Assembly: GCA_937982665.1 (NCBI GenBank)
Contig: CALJLD010000048.1
Location: forward strand, 20,604 to 84,603
DNA: 64,000 bases
Direction: 5' to 3'
Source: an uncultured Planctomycetales bacterium
GTDB lineage: Bacteria; Planctomycetota; Planctomycetia; Pirellulales; S012-138
In this document: positions 50,529 through 60,370 of the stretch, one piece after another
Numbering within the stretch: the first letter of the stretch is position 1
Layout of the letters: every line of letters begins with the position of its first letter
Notes under the pieces: model-generated
Database searches by the model: none
What the model was told of the DNA's origin: nothing
The model's input: the letters and a program-made list of their open reading frames with translations, nothing else
Translations under genes and position numbers: made by a program

Positions 50529-52655
50529 ATGGGCATGCCTCTGTTCACTTCATTGGTTTCGCGCGGCGCATTTTTTCTGGCAATTCTCAGTGCTTCATGT
50601 TTCGCGGTCCCAAACTCAGCCTGCGGACAACAAACGGAAACGCCACAACGCGTTGAAGCTGAGGACGACGAAGCCGCGCGGTTGGGAGTGGACAAGCTAT
50701 TTGGCCTCACGCGACTGCGTGGTTTCGGCCGCCAGCCAAACTTCTCGGCAGATGGAAAACTGCTGATCGGTTGTGGCGCCTGGAAGTTCAAATTTTTGGA
50801 TGTGGCCACGGGGCAAACCCGGGAAGTCCCGATGACGTCGTCGCCGGATGCACTAGGCAATTTCGCGCTTTCGCCTGACGGCAGCCGTGTTCTCATTGAT
50901 GGTAACGACGGAGCGTTTTCCGTCTGGAACACCGCCACGGGGGATGCACTCTTCAAAGGGCCGGGCGATTTCGGCAGCCTACATGGAATGGCCTGGTCCC
51001 CGGATGGATCGAAGATTGTGCTTGGCCATTGGCAGGGCGCGATCAAAGTTTGGGACGTAGCCGCAGGCGAAGAAATTGTCTCGCACGTGCGAAATGTAAA
51101 TGGGGCCGTGGATGATGCCGCCTGGTCGCCAGGAGGAAGTTTGTACGCTTGCGGCGGCTCAGACGAAAGCAATCCGCTGCTGATCTTTGATGCGGAATCA
51201 CATCAGAGGCTGCAGCAGATCGATCTCGGGATGGACCGTTCTGCCGGGTTCGCGGGAATAGTCTTTCTTTCTGAAGACGAAGTCCTCGCTTGCGGAGCAA
51301 AGTTTCGCGAAGTCAACGGCATCGCGCGGAAGTATTCCGTCATCTCAATTTGGAATCCGCGAAGCGGCAAGCTGATCAAAACTCTGGACCAGGCCGAGAC
51401 GTTGGGTAAGCCGGAAGCCGTCTGTTTAACTCCGGATCAAAAACAAGTTGTGGTTAAGTCTGGGGGCACCGTGCGGTTTTTCGATCTGCAGACTGGCGAA
51501 GTCACCCGCAACTTGGAGGGCTTGCCGGTTGGCCAATATAGTTCCGGTATTGCCGTGTCGCCGGACGGATCGAAAATCGCATACGGCGGCAAACTGGTCA
51601 AACTCATTGACATCGAAACGAATGCCTGGCTGCACATGTCGACAGCGGACGGGCATGACGGTTCCGTTTTTTGCGCGCGTTCCCCTGATGGCACTTTGCT
51701 GGTCACGGCCAGCAATGACGGGAGCGCCATTGTCTGGGATTGGGAGACGTGCCAGCCCGTGCATGTGTTTGAACTTGAGAAGGACCTTTCGATTGAAGCA
51801 ATGGCGTGGGCGCCCAACGGCCGTCAGATCTACATCTTGCGCGACAGCGCTAACATCCAACGTGCCGGGGACTACAAAGCGACATTGCTGGCGCTTGATC
51901 CGTTTGAGCGCACAAAAGTCTTTGAAACAGAATTGCGCAACGCGCATATCTCTCGGGACTGGCGGATTGCGCCCTCACCCAATGGCCAAGAAATCGCAGT
52001 CAGTTCCGTAGAACTCGGCAGAAATCCGCGCATTCAATTGACTGCGGTTGAGTTTCTCAATCCGCAAACGGGAAGAAGGACTCGTACGCTGGATCTTCCC
52101 CAACTGCAAAGCCCCGTCCAGTCGTTTCGGTATGCGCCTGATGGTGAATCGTTCGTCTCCACAACATTCACAGGTCCGCATCACCTGCAGTTCTGGAATG
52201 CGCGGACCGGTGATCTTCTTCACAGCGAGGTTGGCTGCGCGCAAGGCATCGTTAGCTTCAGCGCGGATTCTCGGCGAATGGCAGGCTTGTCATCAAACGG
52301 TGAAGTCATCATCTATGACGTTAGCGCCCGCAAAGAGTTGCGCCGGATTGCGATACCTGTCATCCGCCTCCAAAGTCCGTTCTTCTTTCCCGACGGTCGG
52401 CGAGTTGGGGCGCGCTGTCCCGGGACAACGTTGGTAGACGGGCAAGAGCGGATTCTTGAGGGCGCTCAACCACAGATTCGCATCTGGGACGCTGACTCGG
52501 CAGAATTGCTCAACATTGTGACCGAGCGTTCTTTCGTCGCCAGCAGTTGGTCAATCACGCGCGACGGCGAGTATATCTTGACGACGGTCGATAGCGCCGT
52601 TGCGGCGCGAGAATTGACGACCGTGTTGGATGCGTCCAAAGTCAAAGACCAATGA
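50529..52655 (+). CDS. Exported WD40-repeat protein (copy 1)
   Basis: The 708-residue protein starts with a signal peptide (SRGAFFLAILSASCFAVPNS). A short marker, EAARLGVDKLFG, follows. The rest is a run of WD40-like blades, e.g. FALSPDGSRVLIDGNDGAFSVW, AWSPDGSKIVLGHWQGAIKVWD, ARSPDGTLLVTASNDGSAIVWD and WAPNGRQIYIL, probably two seven-bladed propellers. Likely a periplasmic scaffold. The next gene is a paralogue. Function unknown. Confidence 0.85.
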   Translation: MGMPLFTSLVSRGAFFLAILSASCFAVPNSACGQQTETPQRVEAEDDEAARLGVDKLFGLTRLRGFGRQPNFSADGKLLIGCGAWKFKFLDVATGQTREVPMTSSPDALGNFALSPDGSRVLIDGNDGAFSVWNTATGDALFKGPGDFGSLHGMAWSPDGSKIVLGHWQGAIKVWDVAAGEEIVSHVRNVNGAVDDAAWSPGGSLYACGGSDESNPLLIFDAESHQRLQQIDLGMDRSAGFAGIVFLSEDEVLACGAKFREVNGIARKYSVISIWNPRSGKLIKTLDQAETLGKPEAVCLTPDQKQVVVKSGGTVRFFDLQTGEVTRNLEGLPVGQYSSGIAVSPDGSKIAYGGKLVKLIDIETNAWLHMSTADGHDGSVFCARSPDGTLLVTASNDGSAIVWDWETCQPVHVFELEKDLSIEAMAWAPNGRQIYILRDSANIQRAGDYKATLLALDPFERTKVFETELRNAHISRDWRIAPSPNGQEIAVSSVELGRNPRIQLTAVEFLNPQTGRRTRTLDLPQLQSPVQSFRYAPDGESFVSTTFTGPHHLQFWNARTGDLLHSEVGCAQGIVSFSADSRRMAGLSSNGEVIIYDVSARKELRRIAIPVIRLQSPFFFPDGRRVGARCPGTTLVDGQERILEGAQPQIRIWDADSAELLNIVTERSFVASSWSITRDGEYILTTVDSAVAARELTTVLDASKVKDQ

Positions 52656-52744
52656 CCATCACCGGCTCGCAAAACACATCGAGTCGGAGCTTGGCTCTGG
52701 AGAAGCCGCCGGAGCGATCGTCTCAAGCAACACAGGAGCAGAAC

Positions 52745-54793
52745 ATGGGCGGGCATAATTCCGCGACATTTGGCCTTCGCGCGCTGACATTGGTTGCCTG
52801 TTTGGCAGCGATTACGAATTTGCAAACTTCGTGTTTCGCACAACATCGCGGAGACGAAGCCGCGCGATTGGGCGTTGATAAGCTGTTTGGCAACTTCGAT
52901 CTGCGAGGGCGTTTCACCGCTCTGGCGATCACGCCGGACTCGCAGCAGATCGTTACGGTTGGTAATTCAAAGCTTCAGTTCTGGGATATCCAGACTGGAA
53001 AGCGGCTTGATGAAATGGCGATCTCGCCGGGCTACTTCCAGCGGTTGGTCTTCTCTCCTGATGGCACGCGGCTTGCCGGAGCAGGCATTCTCGACGCTCT
53101 GGCGGTGTGGGATATCGAGGCCCGCGCTGAGGTTTTCTCGCGTGAAGAAGGCGAACGATTGAACATGCACCAACTGGTATGGTCGCCTGACGGAACGAAG
53201 TTGTTGAGCAGCGGCAATGATCGAAAAATTCGCCAGTTTGACGCGGCGACAGGCCAAGAACTCAACAAGATTTCTCGTGACGCGCAGCTTACAGTTGATT
53301 TCAAGGCAGCATATTCAACCGGTGGTAGCTTCTACGCCGCGGGTCAGGCAGATCCGTATGCCATTTACATCTTCGATGGGCAGTCGAGCGAACAACTGCG
53401 GACCTTGCAGATCGGCGAAGGACGCCTCGCCGGCATGGCGTTTCTCTCCGACGATAAACTGCTGACTGTTGCTTCCCAGCCACGCGAGGTTGCTGAAGGG
53501 AGAAGATATTTCGGATCAATCAAAGTGTGGGATGTGACAACCGGCGAAGTTCTCCGCGAGTTTGAACGTGCTGGCGAAATGCCCAACCCGCGCTGGATGT
53601 GTGTTGCACCCAGCCTCAAGTTGCTCGCCGTTAAGTCAGACGAAGTCACGCGAATCTATGATGTTGCCAGTGGCAAAGTCGCGCGCGAATTTGATGAGAA
53701 GATCACAGCCGGCGAAGTCCATTTGTCAATGGACGGCAAAAAGCTGGTCAGCGGTCCTGGAGTCTTGCTGAAGGTCTTTGATGTGGAGACCGGTGCGCGG
53801 ACCGTTGCCAAGGGGCATGGGCATGACGACAATTTGTGGGATATCTCTGTCTCGCCCGATTCTCGCCTGATCGCATCGCATGGCAAAGACGAACGTGTTC
53901 TCCTTTGGGATGCCGGAACCTCGGAGTTGTTGCATGCGTTCGAGTGTCCTGGCACACCGTTGTTACACCATTGCACCTGGAGTAAGGACAGCCGCTATCT
54001 TTATGCCGTCGGCGAAAGAGCTCGCACAGGGCCAGGTTTTGTGGATGGCGTGGCCTATTGCTTTGACACGCGAACGCGCTTGCAAGTGTTTGAAACGCCG
54101 GTCTACATTTCTGCCCATTGCTGCGCGCTTTCGCCTGATGGCCGCGAACTGGCCGTGGCCGCCAATGGCTACAACGCGAAGTCCCAACGTGGCAAATTCC
54201 CTTGTCTGGAGTTCTTTGATGCGCGGACGGGCCGTTCTCGACGGCGCATCGACAGCCTGCCTGTGTGGGCTATTCGCTCGATGAAGTACGTGCAGCAGGA
54301 TCAGCTTATTGTTTTGGGTGGTCCGCTCGAAACCCCACTGCAGTTGTTTGACTTGGCACAAGAATCGGTGATTGATGCGTGGGCTATCCAGGGGATCAAC
54401 CACGGCGAATACTCGGTCGAGAAGAGCCGGACAAACACAATTGCTGACTCAAACGTCAAGGTGGTTGACGTCCAGAGTGGGCGAACCGAAAAAGAAATTC
54501 AATTCCCGGATCGCATCCTGACGGCTGCCACAATCACGGAAGATGGCAAATGGATGGCCGTGGCTACAAGTCCCGCTGACATGGTTGATGGCGAGAAGAT
54601 TTGGAATTCCTCTGCGCCGCAAAGGATTGAGATTTGGGATGTCGCTGCGGGTGAAATCGTGCAGACGATTGATGGCATCAACATCCACATTCGCGAACCG
54701 GTGTTCGCCCCCGACCGCAAGATGCTGTACTCCGGCTGCTACCAAGGCGTTGTCCTTGGCTGGAAACTCAACGGCTTGGCTGACGCAGACTAG
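52745..54793 (+). CDS. Exported WD40-repeat protein (copy 2)
   Basis: ATG 52745 is chosen: AGGAG is 8 bases upstream and a signal peptide (ALTLVACLAAITNLQTSCFA) follows; an ATG overlapping the previous stop (52652) would add 31 hydrophilic residues. The ~682-residue product shares EAARLGVDKLFG and blade order with copy 1 (ITPDSQQIVTVGNSKLQFWD, FSPDGTRLAGAGILDALAVW, WSPDGTKLLSSGNDRKIRQFD). Clear sequence divergence shows an old tandem duplication. Confidence 0.85.
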   Translation: MGGHNSATFGLRALTLVACLAAITNLQTSCFAQHRGDEAARLGVDKLFGNFDLRGRFTALAITPDSQQIVTVGNSKLQFWDIQTGKRLDEMAISPGYFQRLVFSPDGTRLAGAGILDALAVWDIEARAEVFSREEGERLNMHQLVWSPDGTKLLSSGNDRKIRQFDAATGQELNKISRDAQLTVDFKAAYSTGGSFYAAGQADPYAIYIFDGQSSEQLRTLQIGEGRLAGMAFLSDDKLLTVASQPREVAEGRRYFGSIKVWDVTTGEVLREFERAGEMPNPRWMCVAPSLKLLAVKSDEVTRIYDVASGKVAREFDEKITAGEVHLSMDGKKLVSGPGVLLKVFDVETGARTVAKGHGHDDNLWDISVSPDSRLIASHGKDERVLLWDAGTSELLHAFECPGTPLLHHCTWSKDSRYLYAVGERARTGPGFVDGVAYCFDTRTRLQVFETPVYISAHCCALSPDGRELAVAANGYNAKSQRGKFPCLEFFDARTGRSRRRIDSLPVWAIRSMKYVQQDQLIVLGGPLETPLQLFDLAQESVIDAWAIQGINHGEYSVEKSRTNTIADSNVKVVDVQSGRTEKEIQFPDRILTAATITEDGKWMAVATSPADMVDGEKIWNSSAPQRIEIWDVAAGEIVQTIDGINIHIREPVFAPDRKMLYSGCYQGVVLGWKLNGLADAD

Positions 54794-55006
54794 CGCAGGA
54801 AGACGTAGAGTAGCGCCGCAGGAATTGGTCCGGCCGAATCCCGCGTGGAAGGGATCCAACGGACCTTGCCTGGTGGCCGGATGGAACGCGGCTGCAATCA
54901 AGGAGTGCTGATTGGCTGGAAACTTCACGGGCGGGTGAAGCCGCCGGAGTGACTCCTTGAAACTGGATGGGATCTTTGAGCCGGTCCTGGAATCGCCCAG
55001 CACGGA

Positions 55007-56491
55007 TCAACTGCTCTTCAGCACTCGGATCACTTCTTGAATGCTGGTGATCCCGCGCGCGGCGAGCATGACGCCTTCTTCCAGAAACGGGCGGAAGCCA
55101 GCTTTTTGAGCGACTTTGCGAAGTTCATCCACCTTGGTGGTCTTCTTCATCGCCTTGCGGAGTTCGTCCGTGACCATCAGGACTTCGTAAAGTCCGGTCC
55201 GGCCGCGGTATCCAATCCCGCCACACGCGTTGCAAACGATGGGGACTTGCTGGTCAATCATCCGCTGACGAATTTCCGCGGGAAGCTTCGGCGGACCAGG
55301 GCGATAGAACGAAGCCACTCGCCCGCGGGGAATGCCCAACTGTTGCATCAGTTGCGGTTCCGGCGGATACGCATCTTTGCATTCCGAGCAGAGCTTTCGC
55401 ACGATGCGAGAGTTGACGACTGCCCCGATGGTGGCGATGAATTTGTCCGTGTCAGGCTCCATGGCCAACACTCGCACCAACGCTTCAACGGCATCTTTGG
55501 CGGCAATCCCGCCGATAACAATGCGATCTTGAGCCGGCTGCGCACAGAGAATGTCAACGGTGGCGCCGTCTGTCATGTTGCGGACAGTGATGACGTCCGG
55601 ATAAGTTCGTACAACGCCTGGCAACACGTCCTTGGGAGACTGGCCAGCTTTCGCGTCATATGTTGTAACACTGACATTGGCGATTGGCGGCTCATTGCTG
55701 CTGACGTCTTCAATGACCACCGCGTTTCTGAGATAGCGGTCGACCGAGCCAACGGTGCAGTTGAAGGTTGTTGTTAGTCCGGACTTGGGCGGCGCGGATG
55801 CAATGACAAACACTGGATCAAACATGAATTCCTTCAGCCGCGTGAAGGTATAAGGATTCATTCCGGCTTCATCCAGACGTTCCGGCGGCGTGGTGTATTT
55901 GCCGGAGATCTTGAACAGCAGGCGCTCTTGCCCTTGCGTGAGTTGGTTGGCTACCTCGCAAGAGTACTTTTCGCTCTTGAATTTGACTTTGAGCGATCCG
56001 TGCTGTTGCGCGATGCGTTTGGTGTAGTCAATCCAACTCAACATCTTGAAAGCATTGATCAGCAACGTTCCGGCGTTGGGATCAAACACCTCTCGGTCAT
56101 GCAACACCCCGTCAATCTGCAATTGCACGCGCAACCCTTGCCCGGAAAGCGTGAGCAGCATGGCGCCGGCTTTGGCGTTGATGGCATTGGCCATCAGAAT
56201 TTGCATCTGCGCATACAGTTCCAAGTCCATCGGTTGACCGATGGGCTTGATGGGAATGAACTGGACGGGAGGTCCGGTGAGTTCCGACTGTTTGCCTTTG
56301 GTGAATATACCCAAGGGAACGCCCTTGATTGAAAACTGCGACCGTGCATGACTGCCGGGACGTTGAGTCTCTTGGAGATCAATGAGCTTGTTGATCGCCA
56401 AGTCAGTCTTGTTGTCTCGGCCAGGATGAGTTGGCCACTGCGGCGGGTAAATGATGTGACAGTTTGAGCGCGTTTGTTGCAGAAGGAGCAA
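55007..56491 (-). CDS. Degenerate GspE/PilB-like pseudo-ATPase
   Basis: The 494-residue protein aligns by motif with secretion ATPases but has lost their catalysis. The Walker A position (about residue 232) reads ASAPPKSGLTTTFN, with Leu replacing the invariant Lys. The Walker B position reads TYPDVITVRNMTDGATVD, lacking the catalytic acidic residues of VGEIRDxET. Zinc-finger Cys (CSECKDAY; CNACGGIGYRGRTGLYEVL) and C-terminal features remain. It may be a structural subunit or a regulator of a T2SS/pilus machine. It starts 3 bases after a small membrane protein gene on the same strand, so they likely form an operon. Confidence 0.85.
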   Translation of the reverse strand: MLLLQQTRSNCHIIYPPQWPTHPGRDNKTDLAINKLIDLQETQRPGSHARSQFSIKGVPLGIFTKGKQSELTGPPVQFIPIKPIGQPMDLELYAQMQILMANAINAKAGAMLLTLSGQGLRVQLQIDGVLHDREVFDPNAGTLLINAFKMLSWIDYTKRIAQQHGSLKVKFKSEKYSCEVANQLTQGQERLLFKISGKYTTPPERLDEAGMNPYTFTRLKEFMFDPVFVIASAPPKSGLTTTFNCTVGSVDRYLRNAVVIEDVSSNEPPIANVSVTTYDAKAGQSPKDVLPGVVRTYPDVITVRNMTDGATVDILCAQPAQDRIVIGGIAAKDAVEALVRVLAMEPDTDKFIATIGAVVNSRIVRKLCSECKDAYPPEPQLMQQLGIPRGRVASFYRPGPPKLPAEIRQRMIDQQVPIVCNACGGIGYRGRTGLYEVLMVTDELRKAMKKTTKVDELRKVAQKAGFRPFLEEGVMLAARGITSIQEVIRVLKSS

Positions 56492-56494
56492 GCG

Positions 56495-56899
56495 TTAAGC
56501 CCAGTACCAGTCCGCTGCAATCGACGCGCAGAATGCCAAGCCTGCCAAACCGATGAGCATCGCGCTTAACCATAGCCACCTTGCGGCGGCCATCACTTCT
56601 CGCTGACGCACAAAGTCCGGCGACTCAACAAACCTTGCCATTCGCCTAATCAGGCGAAACAGCAGATACGATCCTAACCACGCCGATAGCCCCAACACAA
56701 GTAACAGGTTACGGCTTAGGGCGGCAATTTTCGGTCCGCCCCCAAGCTCGGCCAGTTGCAGCACAAATACCACTATGCAGATCCCACCTCCCACAACGGC
56801 CGCAGCCAACAGGAAGCCCGCCCAGGGGACGCTCGATAGCGTTTCCCCCTCGACAGTCGGGGCAAGCTCAAACTGTTCGCGATGTTCGGGAAGTTCCAC
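56495..56899 (-). CDS. Small three-helix membrane protein
   Basis: The 134-residue product has three hydrophobic segments (VPWAGFLLAAAVVGGGICIVVF; LLLVLGLSAWLGSYLLF; LWLSAMLIGLAGLAFCAS), with charged residues between (RLIRRMARFVESPDFVRQR). No family is recognised. It is translated immediately upstream of the pseudo-ATPase (3-base gap) and is probably its membrane partner. Confidence 0.7.
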   Translation of the reverse strand: MELPEHREQFELAPTVEGETLSSVPWAGFLLAAAVVGGGICIVVFVLQLAELGGGPKIAALSRNLLLVLGLSAWLGSYLLFRLIRRMARFVESPDFVRQREVMAAARWLWLSAMLIGLAGLAFCASIAADWYWA

Positions 56900-56944
56900 A
56901 ATCCACTCGCCGTTCGCCTGGTTACCAAGTCGCCAGCATTGGCA

Positions 56945-59900
56945 CTAACCCCCGTCACCGCCATCAGTTGCCGCGCCGTCCGTATCATCAGCTGCGGAAT
57001 CCGCGTCTGGCTCGTCGGCAACAGCCCCATTCGCATTGGTGATGCCATTGAAGACGAGCTTGAACGTCCCATGAGGCTGACCTCGGAAGAGCACCTCGGA
57101 CCCGTACATGGCCAGCCGGCCATCACCGATCCGAGCATCAATCACCGAGATTCCGCCCTCAAGGTGCTCTTGCCCCCAGGCCCAACCACTCCGCAGCGGT
57201 GTATCCGTGTCAAACCAGGCCACTGGCGAGAGCACAGCAGCAATTCGTTCGTTTGCGGCCGCTTGATCGTCTTCTTGATCATTCCCTTGATCCCCGTCGT
57301 CCTGGCCATCTCCATCCTTTCCATCTCCATTGGCGGCATCGTCCGCACTTGCATCGCTCACAACATCATCCGTCAACCGGAACGTTGGGCTGTTGCGGTA
57401 GAACATGATGTCGATCTCGTCGGCCAGCCCCCAGGCCAATGGTTGCGTGTTATCCACGCTCGCCCGCAGCAAAGAACCTGGAATGTAGAACTCGCTGCGA
57501 CCCAAGGACCGTTCCTCGCCATCTTCCGCCGGCTGAACCAGGTGATCCGCAAACGGCAATTCCATTTGGTAACCCAACGATGTCGAACTGCCGATAGTCA
57601 GTACCGTTCCGCCCTGCTGCACAAAGTCCACCAGGTTGGAAGTGTTTACACCGCGGCCGCGATTATCCGAAAGCGCACCGGTCACAAAGATCAACACGTC
57701 ATACTTGGAGCGAAGGTTCTCGTCGTCGAGGTCGCCTGAGTAAACCACATCAAACGGATACTCAAATTGTTCGAGAATCCATCGCGTCCAACCCGACGGC
57801 ATTGACCCGCCTGTGCGATCCCACAATCCAATCCGGACGTTGTTGACGGGCTGCAAATCCGCGGGCGCTTCTGTGGTTCCCATGAAAGAGACGCCAATTT
57901 CCTCGGCCAGTCCGTTCAACTTCTCGGCAACTCCATCGCCATTGGCAACATAAAACGTGCCTGGCGGCAAAACGCGATCGCCAAGGCTCGCACCCGCCGT
58001 CAAACGATGAACTTCCGCGCCACCGGCCAGCAGCCGGTTGGCAACCAAGAAAGCGTCATTGACTCGCGTATCAAAGAAGAATCCTTCAGCACCTTCCGCA
58101 TTCACCACCTGGCCCGCCGGCGGCGGCAACAGCAGTTCCAACCGTTCAAAGGGGCCATCAAAGCCGTCCAGCACGCGGTCAAACTCCACGCCCATGGAGA
58201 ACGCCAACGTCCAGCCGGCAATATCATAAGGAGCCGTGGGCGTCGCGCCCGGATAAGCAAAATCGTCCGGATGATCCTGCGGCTCAAACATGTCCATCAC
58301 GTGGGCACGGAAAGCCTGAGCTGTCTTCACCACGTACGAACCGGCCGCGTACTGCTTACCGTTGACTTCAAAATCATCCTTCGCCTGATGGACAACAACG
58401 CCTGTCCCCATCAAGGTGTTCACAAACTTCGTGGCAGTGAGGAAATCCGTCTGACTTGCGGGAATGATAAATCCGCGCGGGTCTCGTTTGTCCGGATCGC
58501 GGAACATCCGTTCGAAATCTTCCTCGGTCAGCCCACGGCCTCGACCACGACCTCGTCCAAAGCCCTGGCGTCCGCCACGACCTTGCTGCCCACGGCCCTG
58601 CCCACCGCGAGCCTGTTGGCCGCGATTGCCCCGGCCTTGGTTAGCTTGCCCTTGTTCATCTTGTCCTTGGTTGCCTCGCCCTCCCCCTTGACGCGCTGCG
58701 ACCGGGAAATTCCCATCCTGGCGGTTCCCTGCTGCTCCCGCGGGTCGCTCGGTATCCGAATCATCCCGAGGCCGTTCCTGGGCCGCTTTCACCATCGATG
58801 GCGTAATCGTCCAGCTGTCGCGGTTGCCGCGCTCAATGGCTTCGTTGCCCATGTACCAAATGTTGTAGAGCAATTGTTCGCGATGTCGCGACGCATAGTC
58901 CAAGACGCCCTTGTTGGCCGTCACGGTGTATTCCACTGATTGCCGGAAGTGCCATTCCTGTGGCTCAATCGGAGCCAGGTAATCGGCTGTCGGCAACTGC
59001 TGATCCGGACGGAAACGAATTCGCGAAGGAGTTGGGCTGCCAATGGTCTCGGTCAACAGCCCAATCATGTTGTGGAAATACGCCGTCGTCCGCAGCCCGC
59101 CATTCCACCATGTGGAATAAGAAGCACCGCTCCGCGAAGTCGCGCCCTTTTTGCCTTCCAGCAAAAAGCGCTGCATCATCGCCGCGCCCACGGCATCAAT
59201 GCCGTTGGTGACCAGCGGATTCACGTTATAGTTCGCCGGATCACGGAACGGCGGGCAGAACAACACCGTCCCGGAAGGACCGGTCTGGTGATGGTTGTAA
59301 ACAATCTGCGGCAGCCAATCGATGTACATCGTGTAGTTCATGTTGCGGGTTTCCGCCTGGGTGTTGGCAAAGAAATCCCGGTTGTTGTCATGGCCAATGT
59401 ACTTCTGATACAGCCGCGGCAATCCCGCCAGCGAGCGCTGTTCGGGATCTTCGTTTCGCATGTACCAGTTCGAACACAGATCCATCCCGTCTGGGTTGGC
59501 ATGAACAAACAGAATGATCACATCGTCAAGAATCCGTAGCGTCTCGGGATCGTCATCCCGCAAAAAGCGGTACATCGTCTCCATGTTCGCCTGAGCGCAA
59601 AGCACTTCGCTGGCGTGCAAACCCCCGTCAATCCACACAACAGCTTTGCCCTCTTTGGCCAACGTGCGGGCCAGTTCTTCGTTGATGCCTTCCGCATTGG
59701 CCATGCGTCGCGAGATCTCGCGGTAACGCGTCAGTTGGGCGTGGTTTTCCGGCGAAGTCACAATACCCATCAACTGCTGGCGGCCTTCAGCCGTCAATCC
59801 AATGGAGACAACCTTCAGCCGGTTGGATTCCTCATCCAGCTTCTGCCAATAGGCCATCAACTCCTGGTAGTTGCACAGGTAGTAATCTTCTCCCAGATCG

Positions 59901-60052
59901 TGCCCCAAAAAGGCCTTAGGGCTGGTGACAGGCTGTTCGCCAAAGCTCGGCTCGCTCGAGACGACGGTCAGCGCCACAAAAGCAAGGAGCACGGTGACCA
60001 GTTTGGCAGAACGAAGGGACCAACGATCGCGATTCTTGGCGAACTTCATCAT
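56945..60052 (-). CDS. Exported M14 zinc carboxypeptidase-like protein with RG-rich linker
   Basis: ATG 60052 (MMKFAKN) with AGGA a few bases upstream starts a signal peptide (LVTVLLAFVALTVVSSEPSFG); the extended frame to 60187 is unlikely. The ~1035-residue protein has an M14 peptidase domain: GGLHASEVL (HxxE zinc ligands), YNHHQTG (third His) and LTETIGSP (catalytic Glu region). A 60-residue Gly/Arg/Gln-rich linker follows (about residues 450-520). A second, glutamine-amidotransferase-like beta/alpha region then appears (VRIGLWDRTGGSM, VLIFVTGALSD, GGTVLTIGSS). The tail is very acidic. It would cut C-terminal residues or peptides outside the cytoplasm. Confidence 0.88.
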   Translation of the reverse strand: MMKFAKNRDRWSLRSAKLVTVLLAFVALTVVSSEPSFGEQPVTSPKAFLGHDLGEDYYLCNYQELMAYWQKLDEESNRLKVVSIGLTAEGRQQLMGIVTSPENHAQLTRYREISRRMANAEGINEELARTLAKEGKAVVWIDGGLHASEVLCAQANMETMYRFLRDDDPETLRILDDVIILFVHANPDGMDLCSNWYMRNEDPEQRSLAGLPRLYQKYIGHDNNRDFFANTQAETRNMNYTMYIDWLPQIVYNHHQTGPSGTVLFCPPFRDPANYNVNPLVTNGIDAVGAAMMQRFLLEGKKGATSRSGASYSTWWNGGLRTTAYFHNMIGLLTETIGSPTPSRIRFRPDQQLPTADYLAPIEPQEWHFRQSVEYTVTANKGVLDYASRHREQLLYNIWYMGNEAIERGNRDSWTITPSMVKAAQERPRDDSDTERPAGAAGNRQDGNFPVAARQGGGRGNQGQDEQGQANQGRGNRGQQARGGQGRGQQGRGGRQGFGRGRGRGRGLTEEDFERMFRDPDKRDPRGFIIPASQTDFLTATKFVNTLMGTGVVVHQAKDDFEVNGKQYAAGSYVVKTAQAFRAHVMDMFEPQDHPDDFAYPGATPTAPYDIAGWTLAFSMGVEFDRVLDGFDGPFERLELLLPPPAGQVVNAEGAEGFFFDTRVNDAFLVANRLLAGGAEVHRLTAGASLGDRVLPPGTFYVANGDGVAEKLNGLAEEIGVSFMGTTEAPADLQPVNNVRIGLWDRTGGSMPSGWTRWILEQFEYPFDVVYSGDLDDENLRSKYDVLIFVTGALSDNRGRGVNTSNLVDFVQQGGTVLTIGSSTSLGYQMELPFADHLVQPAEDGEERSLGRSEFYIPGSLLRASVDNTQPLAWGLADEIDIMFYRNSPTFRLTDDVVSDASADDAANGDGKDGDGQDDGDQGNDQEDDQAAANERIAAVLSPVAWFDTDTPLRSGWAWGQEHLEGGISVIDARIGDGRLAMYGSEVLFRGQPHGTFKLVFNGITNANGAVADEPDADSAADDTDGAATDGGDGG

Positions 60053-60370
60053 GTGATTCCTGGGAGGGGAAAACGCCAGCAGCATGGATGAAATGTGACG
60101 AGGAAATGCCGCGACAGGGCAGGCGCTGGATGAGCGCTGCGGAACACGCGTGCATTCCCTTGTCGCGGGGATGTGTCGCGGGGACATCGAACGTGCGCGA
60201 AAGGCGGCGGCAGACCTTTAGCGCAAAACGCGAACGCGGCTGGGCGGGTACCGCGCGCGGATCAACTTCAGTAGACAATCCTGCTTTGATCCGCGGCTCT
60301 ATTCTTGAGTCGGAATTGCGGAATTGCAAGAATTCCTTGCCAACACCGGAGAAGCGGCACGGAATCCAGC
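60053..60370. other. Upstream region of the M14 peptidase gene
   Basis: No gene is supported here. TGTCGCGGGGA occurs twice (60161-60171 and 60174-60184), in the part that should hold the leftward promoter of the M14 gene. Confidence 0.35.
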
